This document shows positions 33,564-41,938 of a stretch of DNA of 64,000 bases, in pieces. Numbering within the stretch: the first letter of the stretch is position 1; every line of letters starts with the position of its first letter. A program made the translations under genes and the position numbers. The DNA is from Bacillus sp. Y1. GTDB lineage: Bacteria > Bacillota > Bacilli > Bacillales > Cytobacillaceae. The notes below the pieces were generated by a model, which saw only the letters and a program-made list of their open reading frames with translations, searched no databases and was not told where the DNA came from. The DNA lies in assembly GCF_003586445.1 (NCBI RefSeq), contig NZ_CP030028.1, positions 386,501-450,500 of the forward strand, read 5' to 3'.

Positions 33564-35000
33564 CTAATTTTTATTGCTCATTAAAAGTTGAGGTTCTTTT
33601 GATGGATTTTTTAAATAAAGATTATCCATTTTAATACCGCAAGCCTTAGCGTGGATTATCGGATCGTATATCTTTTTGTTTTTTAGAACTGTATAAATAA
33701 GAGCTGCTATTTTACCACAAAGATGACCAATCGCCTTTTTCTTATTCATTCCTTCGTTAACCTTTCGGTCATAATATAATTTGAAGACGGTAGGGTGCTT
33801 TTGACCGTTTGCTAAAACGATTAAAGCTATTTGATATAGAACTCTTCTGGCATCTCGTACACCACTGTAAGTTTGCCTTGTACCAGTTACAGATGTTCCT
33901 GATTGCTTATTTTCTGCTGAAACTCCAAGATATTTTTTGAACTCTTTATATGTCCTGAATCGTTCAATATCACCTATTACCCCAATTAATGTACAAGCGA
34001 TATTTTCACTTATGAAGGGTAGGGACATAAGGATTTCAGTGTATGGATGTGGCTCCACACACTTTTCAGGATTTCCCCATAGTAGTGTATGAATCTCTTG
34101 ATCAATCAGTTTTATACTCTCTTCAAGCCGTAAGGCTTCTTCTATAACCCATTTTTGCCTTTCTACAAGGTGTTCAGCGGGTACCGCAATCGTATTAGGC
34201 ATAACTTTAGCCAAGGTATTTGCTGCTTTTTTCGCTACGCCCTTTGCTCCTGCTCTAATTAAAGTCTGATATATTTCTTCAGCCGTAGCTTCTTTCATAT
34301 GAAGCCCAGTAGGATACTGTAAGACTAATTTCATCACTGAGGGGCTTGATAGACTTTTAAATGCCTTGTTTAAATCGGGGTGAGTTACTTTTAAAAGTTG
34401 TTGCACCTGGTTTTTTCTGCGTGTTAGCTGCACATTTAAATACCAACGATCCCGCATTACTGTACGAAACAAAGATTGAAGAACAGATTGCGGTCTAATA
34501 AGTGATACACCCTGCATATGTGGGTGTAACTGCTTATGCCACCCCATATATGACATTACTTTGGCATCCATTGAATCAGTCTTTTCAGAGATTCCTAGGT
34601 TATTTTTGCGGAATTCACCAACAGCTCTATTCTCAACTTGAAACAGCTCATAGCCTTCGTTTAATAACACCTGTTGGACAAGGTAAGAATAGTGTCCTCC
34701 AGTTGGTTCTAATAGAATTAAAAAATCTTTTTTGGTAAGAGAAAATTGTTGTTCAATCTTTTCCAAAGCCTTTAAGAATTCAGCGATTCCAGCACTATCT
34801 GAGTTAAATTTCATTGTCTTCGTTCGTTTCCAGGCAATGCCTTTTGGATCTAAGAACGCATCAAATGGAATACAGGAAGCAACGTGAAAACTCGCTCCTA
34901 TATCAATACCAACATAAAATTGATAAAACTTACGCTTAGTTTGGTGGTCATTTTGCGTGTCATTTCCATAACTAAATGGAGTAATGGTATCTTTCATCAT
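33564..35000 (-). CDS. IS110-family DEDD transposase
   Basis: 478 residues, intact. The N-terminal RuvC-like DEDD domain starts FYVGIDIGASFHVASCIPFD and includes LLEPTGGHYSYLVQQVL and KTDSMDAKVMS (acidic residues). The C-terminal Transposase_20 domain has LMSLPFISENIACTLIGVIG, FKKYLGVSAENKQSG and RDARRVLYQIALIV with the catalytic-serine region around SGTSVTGTRQTYS. IS110 recombinases use an RNA (bridge/seek RNA) made from a non-coding end to select target and donor. The start ATG 35000 has AGGAGG upstream. Confidence 0.93.
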   Translation of the reverse strand: MMKDTITPFSYGNDTQNDHQTKRKFYQFYVGIDIGASFHVASCIPFDAFLDPKGIAWKRTKTMKFNSDSAGIAEFLKALEKIEQQFSLTKKDFLILLEPTGGHYSYLVQQVLLNEGYELFQVENRAVGEFRKNNLGISEKTDSMDAKVMSYMGWHKQLHPHMQGVSLIRPQSVLQSLFRTVMRDRWYLNVQLTRRKNQVQQLLKVTHPDLNKAFKSLSSPSVMKLVLQYPTGLHMKEATAEEIYQTLIRAGAKGVAKKAANTLAKVMPNTIAVPAEHLVERQKWVIEEALRLEESIKLIDQEIHTLLWGNPEKCVEPHPYTEILMSLPFISENIACTLIGVIGDIERFRTYKEFKKYLGVSAENKQSGTSVTGTRQTYSGVRDARRVLYQIALIVLANGQKHPTVFKLYYDRKVNEGMNKKKAIGHLCGKIAALIYTVLKNKKIYDPIIHAKACGIKMDNLYLKNPSKEPQLLMSNKN

Positions 35001-35200
35001 TTCTCCTCCTAGATGCAGTATGACATATCTGACTATCCAAGTTTCTGTTAGAGCTCTATGCCCAGTGTAGTATGTCAGGATTATATCGCCAGATATTAAA
35101 TCTCATATTTAACACAAGAGTCTAGTTTCCTAGCTCCAACCAACGGTAGAGTTTAAACTGCATAATATGATATTGTTTTTGTAGTTTGCTCAATATAGTC
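35001..35200 (-). ncRNA. Candidate IS110 guide (bridge) RNA region
   Basis: The 5' flank of the transposase is gene-free. TGACATA (35021-35027) pairs with TATGTCA (35071-35077) across 43 nt that include the palindrome AGAGCTCT, giving a large stem-loop. In the IS110 group the RNA is usually encoded in this long left end. Boundaries and loops are inferred. Confidence 0.35.
35142..35153. repeat. Direct repeat AACGGTAGAGTT, copy 1
   Basis: The identical 12-mer occurs at 35457-35468, with similar flanks (CCAAC... and CAAACT...). The copies bracket the terminator and structured element at 35254-35406. Confidence 0.6.
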
Positions 35201-35253
35201 TATTAACAAAATTTTATATACGACAAAAATCTAAGAATTCCTCCTAATAAAAC

Positions 35254-35288
35254 AAAAAAATCCTGCAAAAAATGACAGGATTTTTATT
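35254..35288. terminator. Hairpin terminator upstream of the insertion sequence
   Basis: AAAAATCCTG (35256-35265) and CAGGATTTTT (35276-35285) around a 10-nt loop, A/T tails on both sides. Confidence 0.7.
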
Positions 35289-35307
35289 AAATAATTATGT
35301 AAATTAA

Positions 35308-35406
35308 GTGCAGTGCCACTGAAAAGTGGAGTGCCTCACACCAATATAAGAGGTCTATAATTTTAGCCCCAACTCCAAATGTAGAATCATTTAAAGGTCA
35401 CTGCAC
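35308..35406 (+). ncRNA. Compact structured element with GAAA tetraloop
   Basis: GTGCAGTG (35308-35315) and CACTGCAC (35399-35406) close a 99-nt domain. Immediately inside, CCACT-GAAA-AGTGG (35316-35329) is a hairpin with a GNRA loop on the plus strand. GGAGT/ACTCC (35328-35332, 35372-35376) offers a further or alternative helix. No ORF overlaps. It could be a small RNA or part of a neighbouring mobile element. Confidence 0.4.
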
Positions 35407-35456
35407 ATTTATATTTTACAGCACTTTTGGCAATAAAAAAACAATGTCCTCAAACT

Positions 35457-35468
35457 AACGGTAGAGTT
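35457..35468. repeat. Direct repeat AACGGTAGAGTT, copy 2
   Basis: Second copy of the 12-mer at 35142-35153. The rest of 35469-35650 holds no gene. Confidence 0.6.
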
Positions 35469-35653
35469 CCACTAAATTAGTGATCCCACGTTTAAGTCAA
35501 AGGTACATTGTTAATTTAATTATAATTAATTAAAGAAATCATTCAAATATTTTATGCTTAAAACTAAGTAGGTAAAGCACTTAGAGTCCCCAGTATGTAG
35601 TCTATTAAATGAGGTAATAAATCTCTTAAGTTACTACAGAAAGTAACGGGCGT

Positions 35654-35900
35654 TCAAAATCTTTAATAGACTATGGAAGTGGGACTGGTCTAGTTAGTTT
35701 AGAATTATCAGATTTAGTAGACTCTATTTTGTTGGTGGATTCATCCAAACAAATGTTAGAGGGTGCGATTCCATCATGGACATCGTATTTTTATGAATCA
35801 AGATGCCTCCATGTTTATATCCAGTAGTATAAAGTGATGTAAAAACATCTTAAAAACGATTAAGGAAGGTTTATTGCTTTTGAATAGGGGTATATGTAAC
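35654..35900 (+). pseudogene. SAM-dependent methyltransferase remnant
   Basis: The frame reads SKSLIDYGSGTGLVSLELSD, then LVDSILLVDSSKQMLEGA. This is methyltransferase motif I (DxGSGTG) and the acidic end of strand 2. The frame then breaks. A piece like DVKTILKTIKEGLLLL is recoverable near 35838-35885 in other frames. Several indels and missing ends make it a pseudogene. Confidence 0.7.
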
Positions 35901-36081
35901 TGTATGACAACGACGAAAATGGGATGGGATGTTAAGCACGTTTTAATATCATTGATTTAAAATCTAACCTGAACAATTATCTTTTTAATCAATTATGTTG
36001 CTTAATATCTCATCAATATTAGATTTTCATTAGTTTATTTAAAACTCCCGGGTAAATTGTACATGGTACTGTTTTTGGGGT

Positions 36082-37269
36082 GATTCGGACAGTGCACGAA
36101 GGAATTAGCCTTTGGTAGTCCGAATCCAGAGGTGATTTGGACAGTGCACGAAGGAATTAGCCTTTGGTAGTCCGAATCCAGAGGTTATTCGGACAGAACT
36201 AGAAAGAAATAGCACTTGGTAGTCCGGATCCAGAGGTGAATTGGACAGGGCACGAAGGAATTAGCCTTTGGTAGTCCGAATCCAGAGGTTATTCGGACAG
36301 AACTAGAAAGAAATAGCACTTGGTAGTCCGGATCCAGAGGTGAATTGGACAGGGCACGAAGGAATTAGCCTATGGAAGTCCGAATCCAGAGGTGATTCGG
36401 ACAGGGCATGAAGGAATTAGCCTATGGAAGTCCGAATCCAGAGGTGATTTGGACAGGACTGGAAGGAAATAGCACTTGGTAGTCCGAATCCAGTGGTTAT
36501 TCGGACAGAACTAGAAAGAAATAGCACTTGGAAGTCCGAATCCAGAGGTGATTTGGACAGGCATAGAAAGAATTTGCCTTTGGTAGTCCGAATCCAGAGG
36601 TGATTTGGACAGGACTGGAAGGAATTAGCCCTTGATAGTCTGAATCCAGAGGTGATTTGGACAGACATAGAAAGAAATTGCCTATGGTAGTCCGAATCCA
36701 GAGGTGATTTGGACAGGACTGGAAGGAAATAGCACTTGGTAGTCCGAATCCAGTGGTTATTCGGACAGAACTAGAAAGAAATAGCACTTGGTAGTCCGAA
36801 TCCAGAGGTGATTTGGACAGGCATAGAAAGAATTTGCCTTTGGTAGTCCGAATCCAGAGGTGATTTGGACAGGACTGGAAGGAAATAGCACTTGGTAGTC
36901 CGAATCCAGGGGTGATTTGGACAGGGCACGAAGGAATTAGCCTATGGAAGTCTGAATCCAGAGGTGATTCGGACAGGTCATGAAGGAATTAGCCTATGGA
37001 AGTCTGAATCCAGAGGTGATTCGGACAGGTCATGAAGGAATTAGCCTATGGAAGTCTGAATCCAGAGGTGATTTGGACAGGCATAGAAAGAAATTGCCTT
37101 TGGTAGTCCGAATCCAGAGGTGATTTGGACACGCCACGAAGGAATTAGCCTTTGATAGTCTGAATCCAGAGGTGATTTGGACAGACATAGAAAGAAATTG
37201 CCTATGGTAGTCCGAATCCAGGGGTGATTCGGACAGAACAGGAAGGCATTTACCTTTGGTAGTCCAAAT
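36082..37269. repeat. Array of 23 tandem 52-bp palindromic units
   Basis: Units begin every 52 bp without slippage from 36082 to 37226. Each junction forms the 25-nt palindrome GTCCGAATC-CAGAGGT-GATTCGGAC (GATTTGGAC common), followed by a 27-nt linker. The linkers are not unique: they fall into a few families such as AGGGCACGAAGGAATTAGCC, AGAACTAGAAAGAAATAGCA, AGGACTGGAAGGAAATAGCA and AGGCATAGAAAGAATTTGCC. They partly alternate, giving 104- and 156-bp higher-order repeats. ORFs on the minus strand inside the array are by-products of a unit without stops. No gene uses the array. Confidence 0.95.
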
Positions 37270-37434
37270 GCCAATGTAACTTAAAAACTTGAATATTCCT
37301 TTGTTTAATAGAAAAATAGTGTGAGTCAAATTCTCACGCTTTGTCATTTTATACTTATGCACTCTAAAACGGAGCCCTTTAGGTAGATTGATGAGAGCTT
37401 TTTAGATAAATGACAAGAATGCTGTTCATAAACA

Positions 37435-37463
37435 AAACCCCTTCAGTAAAGTTGAAGGGGTTT
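37435..37463 (-). terminator. Terminator of the EamA gene
   Basis: AAACCCCTTCA (37435-37445) and TGAAGGGGTTT (37453-37463). The stem overlaps the last codons of the EamA gene. The minus strand continues with TTTTGTT. Confidence 0.75.
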
Positions 37464-38345
37464 ATTCATATTATTTTTTCTCGAGGATAACGAATAAACA
37501 CCTGTGAGAATTAGGATAGAGCCGATCCAAAAGGTTACACCTATCGTTTCTCCAAGTATAAGCCATCCAAGTAAGGTTCCAACCAATGGCTGAAAGAAGA
37601 AAAAGATCCCCCCGCTTGAGGCGTTAAGCATTTGTAATCCGCGATTCCAAAGTAGAAATCCACATGCTGTTGAAACAATCCCCAAATACAAGAGTCCTCC
37701 CCAAATGGTCGGGTCAGTCAGTTGGGATATATTAATTTCATGTAATCGTGGCAGAACAAAAGGAGTGAGCACGATTAGAGCGACCAAAATGGAATAGGTT
37801 GTTACCACAATTTGTGAATAATCACTCGGCAATCGCTTTACGAGTACAGACATGAGCGCCCACGTTAAAGCTGCAATAAATAGGGCAATACCTCCAAGAG
37901 TACTGGACATATTAACATCGCCGATTCCAACAATAAGAAGTACTCCCATTGTCGCTAAAAGAACGGATATTCCCTTTTTTAATGTCAATCGTTCTTTAAG
38001 AATTAAGCGAGCAAATACAACCATAAATGTTGGTGTTGAAGAAGTTATAATCGCTCCCATTTGTGCTGTGGAGAGCATTGTACCCGTTTCTTGAGCAACG
38101 ATTGAAATCGCATTACCAATGATCCCTATGGCTATGATTATTAAAAAGTAACGTTTTTCAATTCGCCATTTTTGTCTAGTGATCAAGCCAATAATGAGAA
38201 GCGCAACAATAGCTACTAAATACCGCATCCACACAAGTTCAAGTGGAGGGATAACCGATACTACCACTTTAACAACAACGTACATTCCGCCCCAAATACT
38301 TGAAGCAAGTATCAAATATAAAGAACCTAATAAGGTATTTTTCAT
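37443..38345 (-). CDS. EamA/DMT-family transporter
   Basis: 300 residues with ten membrane helices arranged as two EamA repeats (LYLILASSIWGGMYVVVKVV at the start; GGIALFIAALTWALMSVLVK opening the second half; FFFFQPLVGTLLGWLILGET near the end). The family exports metabolites such as amino acids or purines. The start ATG 38345 has GGAGGG upstream, which can be trapped in a leader hairpin. Confidence 0.88.
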   Translation of the reverse strand: MKNTLLGSLYLILASSIWGGMYVVVKVVVSVIPPLELVWMRYLVAIVALLIIGLITRQKWRIEKRYFLIIIAIGIIGNAISIVAQETGTMLSTAQMGAIITSSTPTFMVVFARLILKERLTLKKGISVLLATMGVLLIVGIGDVNMSSTLGGIALFIAALTWALMSVLVKRLPSDYSQIVVTTYSILVALIVLTPFVLPRLHEINISQLTDPTIWGGLLYLGIVSTACGFLLWNRGLQMLNASSGGIFFFFQPLVGTLLGWLILGETIGVTFWIGSILILTGVYSLSSRKNNMNKPLQLY

Positions 38346-38349
38346 TTTT

Positions 38350-38480
38350 TGTACCCTCCGTCTTTTGATTAGGTTGAGAATGCCCCTAACGGAGAGATAT
38401 AGGAGATGTAGTCACCTTCACTCCATTAAGAGCAGAAGTGTGCGACTGGTACATCATTTTCAAATAATGGAGTCCAATAC
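38350..38480 (-). promoter_or_regulatory. Structured leader of the EamA gene, candidate riboswitch
   Basis: On the minus strand ACTCCATTA/TAATGGAGT (38465-38473 with 38420-38428) closes a 36-nt domain. Downstream, CTCCG(T)/(A)CGGAG (38389-38394 with 38356-38361) plus CCTAA/TTAGG form a hairpin whose 3' arm contains the ribosome site GGAGGG. This layout suggests translational control. It matches no riboswitch class that I know. Confidence 0.4.
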
Positions 38481-38934
38481 ATGTTGATTCACCTCTATTC
38501 GAAATTTTCTACAATTATCTTTTAAAAAAAATTATAACAAAGAATAGGTAACTCGTGTGTTATATGTTTATTAGATGAACGGAGATTAGATTGTTAAAAT
38601 ATGTACTTGATCGAACGAGGTCCAGATTTAAAGATAAAGATATTTGCGGCAGAGAAGTTCGATAATAGGTTAGTAACTTAATAAAAACCTTGTATAAATC
38701 CTTTAAAAGGTATAATATAATGTAAATATATTTAAATATTCCCAAATTTGACCAAAAGTTATATATTCAATAGAATTAGTTGATAGGTAAATCGCTTAAT
38801 GTAACCTTCTAGGGAGATATTAGTTCTCGACCTCCTTAATTGTTATTTACTGATTAATTGTACGGGTAGAAAAAGGATATTTATCCTTATCTGCCTAGAG
38901 GGTTATTAGAATCTTATATATCTGGACTGTTTAA

Positions 38935-39150
38935 AAAAATAGAGAAAAAGGTACTTTTGGGAGATTATTTACATGTATTTCTATTCTAGGATTTATCGTT
39001 CCATATGTATTAAATGTATTTATAGTAATGGGGGCACTGGAGTCTAAAGTTATTTCAAGTAATAGTACCAGTTCCTACTGTTTTTTATTTATAACAGTAC
39101 TGCTATTAGCAAAATTTAAGATAATCCAATTATTAATATCAGACTGCTAA
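38935..39150 (+). pseudogene. Membrane-protein gene remnant
   Basis: A frame of about 70 residues without a proper start encodes two hydrophobic helices (TCISILGFIVPYVLNVFIVM and CFLFITVLLLAKF). It ends right at a hairpin terminator, AGACTGC/GCAGTCT plus Ts (39141-39164). This is likely the 3' end of a lost gene. The rest of 38481-39274 contains nothing else recognisable; the minus frame at 38560-38745 looks spurious. Confidence 0.3.
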
Positions 39151-39274
39151 TATGCAGTCTTTTTCTTATTCGACTAAAGCAGGTTTGTCGAATAATAATT
39201 TCCAATAAAAAGGAATTTTCATTACCTTTCTAGAATCTATTTTTAAATCCAATTTAGTTTGAAAGGGGAAACAT

Positions 39275-39673
39275 ATGAAATTAAAAGTTATAAACAGTGT
39301 GCGAACTAATAACTTTAATGATGACTTGTTGCTCTATAAGATTACAAAATTGTGGGAGCAGGCATCAAATGATCTGGCTAACCAAGTGGCCACTATATAC
39401 GGATTGTATCATAACTACGAGAGTGACTATAAAGGGGATTATTCATTAAGTATTGCCATTGAAGATAATAACAGTGAACCTTTACTTGAATTACCGAATC
39501 ACACAAAATATGAAATCTTCAAAGTAGATACAGGTGAAGAACTGGGGGTTATAAACACTTGGAGAAAAATATGGGAACGTGAAGACGCTGGTACATTGGC
39601 TAGGGCATACTCCTATGATTTTGAAAAATATTACCCCGATGGTGAAATTGAGATTTACATAGCATTAAAATAG
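39275..39673 (+). CDS. GyrI-like effector-binding domain protein
   Basis: 132 residues, a stand-alone effector-binding domain of the AraC/GyrI type (ATIYGLYHNYESDYKGDYSL at the start; NHTKYEIFKVDTGEELGVIN and WEREDAGTLARAYSYDFEKY later). Such proteins bind small amphipathic drugs or metabolites. No DNA-binding part is attached. The gene has GAAAGGGG before ATG and its own terminator. Confidence 0.75.
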   Translation: MKLKVINSVRTNNFNDDLLLYKITKLWEQASNDLANQVATIYGLYHNYESDYKGDYSLSIAIEDNNSEPLLELPNHTKYEIFKVDTGEELGVINTWRKIWEREDAGTLARAYSYDFEKYYPDGEIEIYIALK

Positions 39674-39697
39674 CTTAAATGTATTCTATAAATGGGG

Positions 39698-39726
39698 CAT
39701 TCCTTTAAGTAGGGATGCTTTTTTTA
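39698..39726 (+). terminator. Terminator of the GyrI-like gene
   Basis: GCATTCC (39698-39704) and GGGATGC (39712-39718), one G-U pair, followed by eight Ts. Confidence 0.75.
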
Positions 39727-39786
39727 CTATTGAAAAAAAAGGGGGATATTGGTACTCTTGATCTACCATAATTTTACACTGTTTGA

Positions 39787-39897
39787 ATAGTATTTGTTTA
39801 TTTGCCAATACCTAAAGGGTGTTTTTTTGCATTCTTTCTAACTGCTGGCTGGATTAATACGATTTTAATGTCCTATTTAGCTAAAAAGGCAGTTTAG
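39787..39897 (+). pseudogene. Short membrane-protein C-terminal remnant
   Basis: The frame reads PIPKGCFFAFFLTAGWINTI, then LMSYLAKKAV and a stop, with no start codon. It resembles the last helix of a membrane protein. A repeat fragment (GGCAGTTTAG) overlaps its end. Confidence 0.25.
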
Positions 39898-39969
39898 TGG
39901 AATAAAAAGCAATTTTTGAATCGTTTCTTGATGGAACCGAATAATAAAATTATATAGTTAGGATAAAAC

Positions 39970-40485
39970 ATGGACAGAGTTAAAGAATACGATGTATCAA
40001 AGATTAAAAAGCTATTATTACTTTTTCCACCCCTATATTTAATTCATGATATTGAAGAAATTATAACAGTTGAGAAATTTCTTGAAGAAAATTCAAGCAT
40101 TATACCCTATGGTGTCACCACTTTGGAGTTTTTATTTGCTTTCATTATACTGTGGATTTTAGCTTCAATAGGCTGTTATAAAGCATTTTTGGATAAAAAA
40201 TTTATTGGCATGAAACCAACTACTTACCTTGCGTTTTTAGTACCAGGCATTCTTTTGGCAAATGGTATCGGTCATTTCTTACAATTTATTTTCTTCAAAG
40301 ACTATGTTCCTGGCGTAATTACATCAATCTTTATTTTGTATCCTTATTCTTTTTTTACAGCTAAATTTCTTATTGGAGAAAGAGTAATCACTAAAAAAAG
40401 ACTTCTTAGCTATTTGCTAATAGGATTTGTATTACAAGTACCACTTGCGCTAATTGCACTCTATATTTCAAAACTCATAATATAA
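39970..40485 (+). CDS. HXXEE-domain membrane protein
   Basis: 171 residues with about five membrane helices. PPLYLIHDIEEIITVEKFLE contains the His-x-x-Glu-Glu motif that names the family, and a second conserved histidine lies in NGIGHFLQFIF. Members are thought to be metal-binding membrane proteins of unknown function. The ribosome site is weak. It stands alone. Confidence 0.8.
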   Translation: MDRVKEYDVSKIKKLLLLFPPLYLIHDIEEIITVEKFLEENSSIIPYGVTTLEFLFAFIILWILASIGCYKAFLDKKFIGMKPTTYLAFLVPGILLANGIGHFLQFIFFKDYVPGVITSIFILYPYSFFTAKFLIGERVITKKRLLSYLLIGFVLQVPLALIALYISKLII

Positions 40486-40619
40486 TTGTTATTGAGCAAA
40501 AGAGGCAGAATTGTTTAAGTGTATGGCGAAAATGATAGAGGATATATATTGTACGTTATTAAAGAGCTAGGTTATTATACAGCATTCCTTATTAATTCCT
40601 ATTAAGGAGGCGCTATTTA

Positions 40620-40838
40620 GTGACAGAATGTCCTTTTTGCGATGGCCAAGGTATTGTATGTAAAGCGCGTATAGTAAAATTAAATCTCACCATTTATATA
40701 TGTGATGAATGTGATACGGTTTGGCTAGATAGAAAAGATATAAAAAAAACAAACTGTAATAGGTTTGAAGATTTCATGCAGCAAAATGGTTTATTGCCTT
40801 TATGGAGTGAACTAACAAATATTCAAAGAGAATGCTAA
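40620..40838 (+). CDS. Small zinc-ribbon protein (CPFC...CDEC)
   Basis: 72 residues starting at GTG 40620 behind AAGGAGG (9 bp). CPFC (residues 4-7) and CDEC (near 30) give a two-knuckle zinc ribbon; the tail is helical. Conserved in appearance, function unknown. Confidence 0.7.
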   Translation: MTECPFCDGQGIVCKARIVKLNLTIYICDECDTVWLDRKDIKKTNCNRFEDFMQQNGLLPLWSELTNIQREC

Positions 40839-40932
40839 AGTAATATAGCCTATCTAAAGTAGTTTTATTCAAAAAGGAGCTGTAAATTATAATTCATTGA
40901 TTGTAGTTACTATCCTAGGAAAGGAGATCATA

Positions 40933-41316
40933 ATGAATATTATTACTAGAGAAGAAATCGAAAATTTGTTTAAAACCTTACAGCCTAAATTAGATTTATC
41001 AAATATTATCACTGTGGATGATGAAGAATTATCAACGATATTACATTATTTTTTGTTCCTAAAGCAGTTTATTCAAGATATAGTGGCCAATTCTCAAATT
41101 ACATACGAAAAGGTTCTATACAGCCAGTACTATTGGTTTATTTATTTTAAAAATCATTATTTCACTAAGTATGAGTATGATTGTGGGACGGACCAACAGG
41201 GATTTCTACTTATTGAAAATTTTACGTACGAACTTGAGGGAGAAGTGGATTGGGAATTAATTGAAAAAATCGAAAGTCAATTGAAAATAGATTATAGGGG
41301 CCAAAGTAAAAGATAG
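40933..41316 (+). CDS. Hypothetical acidic protein, 127 residues
   Basis: ATG 40933 is preceded by AAAGGAG at ideal spacing; the open frame extends to 40897 without a ribosome site. The protein (MNIITREEIENLFKTLQPKL ... ELEGEVDWELIEKIESQLKI) is soluble, acidic and rich in aromatic residues. No family is recognised. Its size and acidity resemble immunity proteins, but that is only an impression. Confidence 0.6.
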   Translation: MNIITREEIENLFKTLQPKLDLSNIITVDDEELSTILHYFLFLKQFIQDIVANSQITYEKVLYSQYYWFIYFKNHYFTKYEYDCGTDQQGFLLIENFTYELEGEVDWELIEKIESQLKIDYRGQSKR

Positions 41317-41330
41317 GGACGCAACGGCGA

Positions 41331-41361
41331 TCTTATTGTAGAAAAGGGTAGTTTAGTTTAA
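41331..41361. repeat. Member of a dispersed TTATTGTAGAAAAGGG-type repeat
   Basis: CTTATTGTAGAAAAGGGTAG plus TTTAGTTTAAG recurs with changes at 40486, 46232, 46402 and 47087, always between genes. Typical of small dispersed elements in Bacillus genomes. Confidence 0.5.
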
Positions 41362-41477
41362 GTATATTTCTTCACAAAGTTTTATAAAAAGCATACAATC
41401 CTATTTTAGAAATTTGGCAAGGTTGCTTCAGAACTACTAGAATTAAATGAGGGGAACTATTGTTAGGTAGTATAGCA

Positions 41478-41510
41478 AAAAGACCAAACGTATGCACGAT
41501 GGTCATTTTT
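41478..41510. terminator. Hairpin between convergent genes
   Basis: AGACCA and TGGTC pair around a 13-nt loop, with A and T runs outside. It may end either the 127-residue gene or merR. Confidence 0.45.
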
Positions 41511-41551
41511 CTTTTTATGATTAAATTGCAAAAGAAATACATTTATTAATC

Positions 41552-41917
41552 TTAGCTTTTATTCATTTCACGTTCCAATCTTGCTATTTTTTGTTGGATT
41601 CTTTTAAGATTTTCCTCAGTTTCTTGAATTTGTTGAAAAACCGTAATTTCGTGTTGTTTTATCATTTCTAGTCGTTGAGGGGTAGTATGATCTCCGTTCA
41701 TTGACCAATCAACAAATTTTTTAATCTCCTTGATTGGCATTCCAGTATTTTTTAAACATATGATAAGTTCTAGAAATTTAAGTGCATCATCGTCAAAAAC
41801 TCGATTGCCTTTTTCAGTTCTTTTGAGAAAAGGTAACAGACCTTGATTGTCATAGTAACGTAATTGAGAAATAGATAAATGATTCATTTGTGCAACTTGT
41901 CCTATTGTGTAATTCAT
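41552..41917 (-). CDS. MerR-family transcriptional regulator
   Basis: About 121 residues from ATG 41917 (MNYTIGQVAQM); a TTG at 41938 also fits. The MerR winged helix (SISQLRYYDNQGLLPFLKRT) and helix (FLELIICLKNTGMPIKEIKK) are followed by a coiled coil (VFQQIQETEENLKRIQQKIA). No metal-binding cysteines, so it senses an organic or redox signal. The gene overlaps or abuts the upstream SDR gene, so it probably controls it. Confidence 0.88.
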   Translation of the reverse strand: MNYTIGQVAQMNHLSISQLRYYDNQGLLPFLKRTEKGNRVFDDDALKFLELIICLKNTGMPIKEIKKFVDWSMNGDHTTPQRLEMIKQHEITVFQQIQETEENLKRIQQKIARLEREMNKS

Positions 41918-41938
41918 AGTTTTTAAATTATCCTTCAA

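Larger units (their letters stand above)
33532..35206 (-). mobile_element. IS110-family insertion sequence (ends tentative)
   Basis: One transposase gene is flanked by the inverted decamers TTAATAGACT (33532-33541) and AGTCTATTAA (35197-35206). IS110 elements typically lack long terminal repeats and leave no target duplication, so these ends are only candidates; AGTCTATTAA also recurs at 35599. The region upstream of the transposase is long and non-coding, as expected for an element that encodes a guide RNA. Confidence 0.5.

Noticed and set aside
36082..37269. Possible CRISPR array
   Set aside because: Repeat (25 nt) and spacer (27 nt) sizes are suggestive, but the spacers are near-identical families rather than unique sequences, and no cas genes are present.
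36417..37362. Minus-strand ORFs of 77-110 codons inside the array
   Set aside because: They arise because the 52-bp unit lacks stops in several frames. They have no ribosome sites and simply translate the repeat in rotating frames.
38560..38745. 61-codon minus-strand ORF
   Set aside because: AT-rich, Ile/Leu/Tyr-dominated composition without ribosome site or resemblance to any family.
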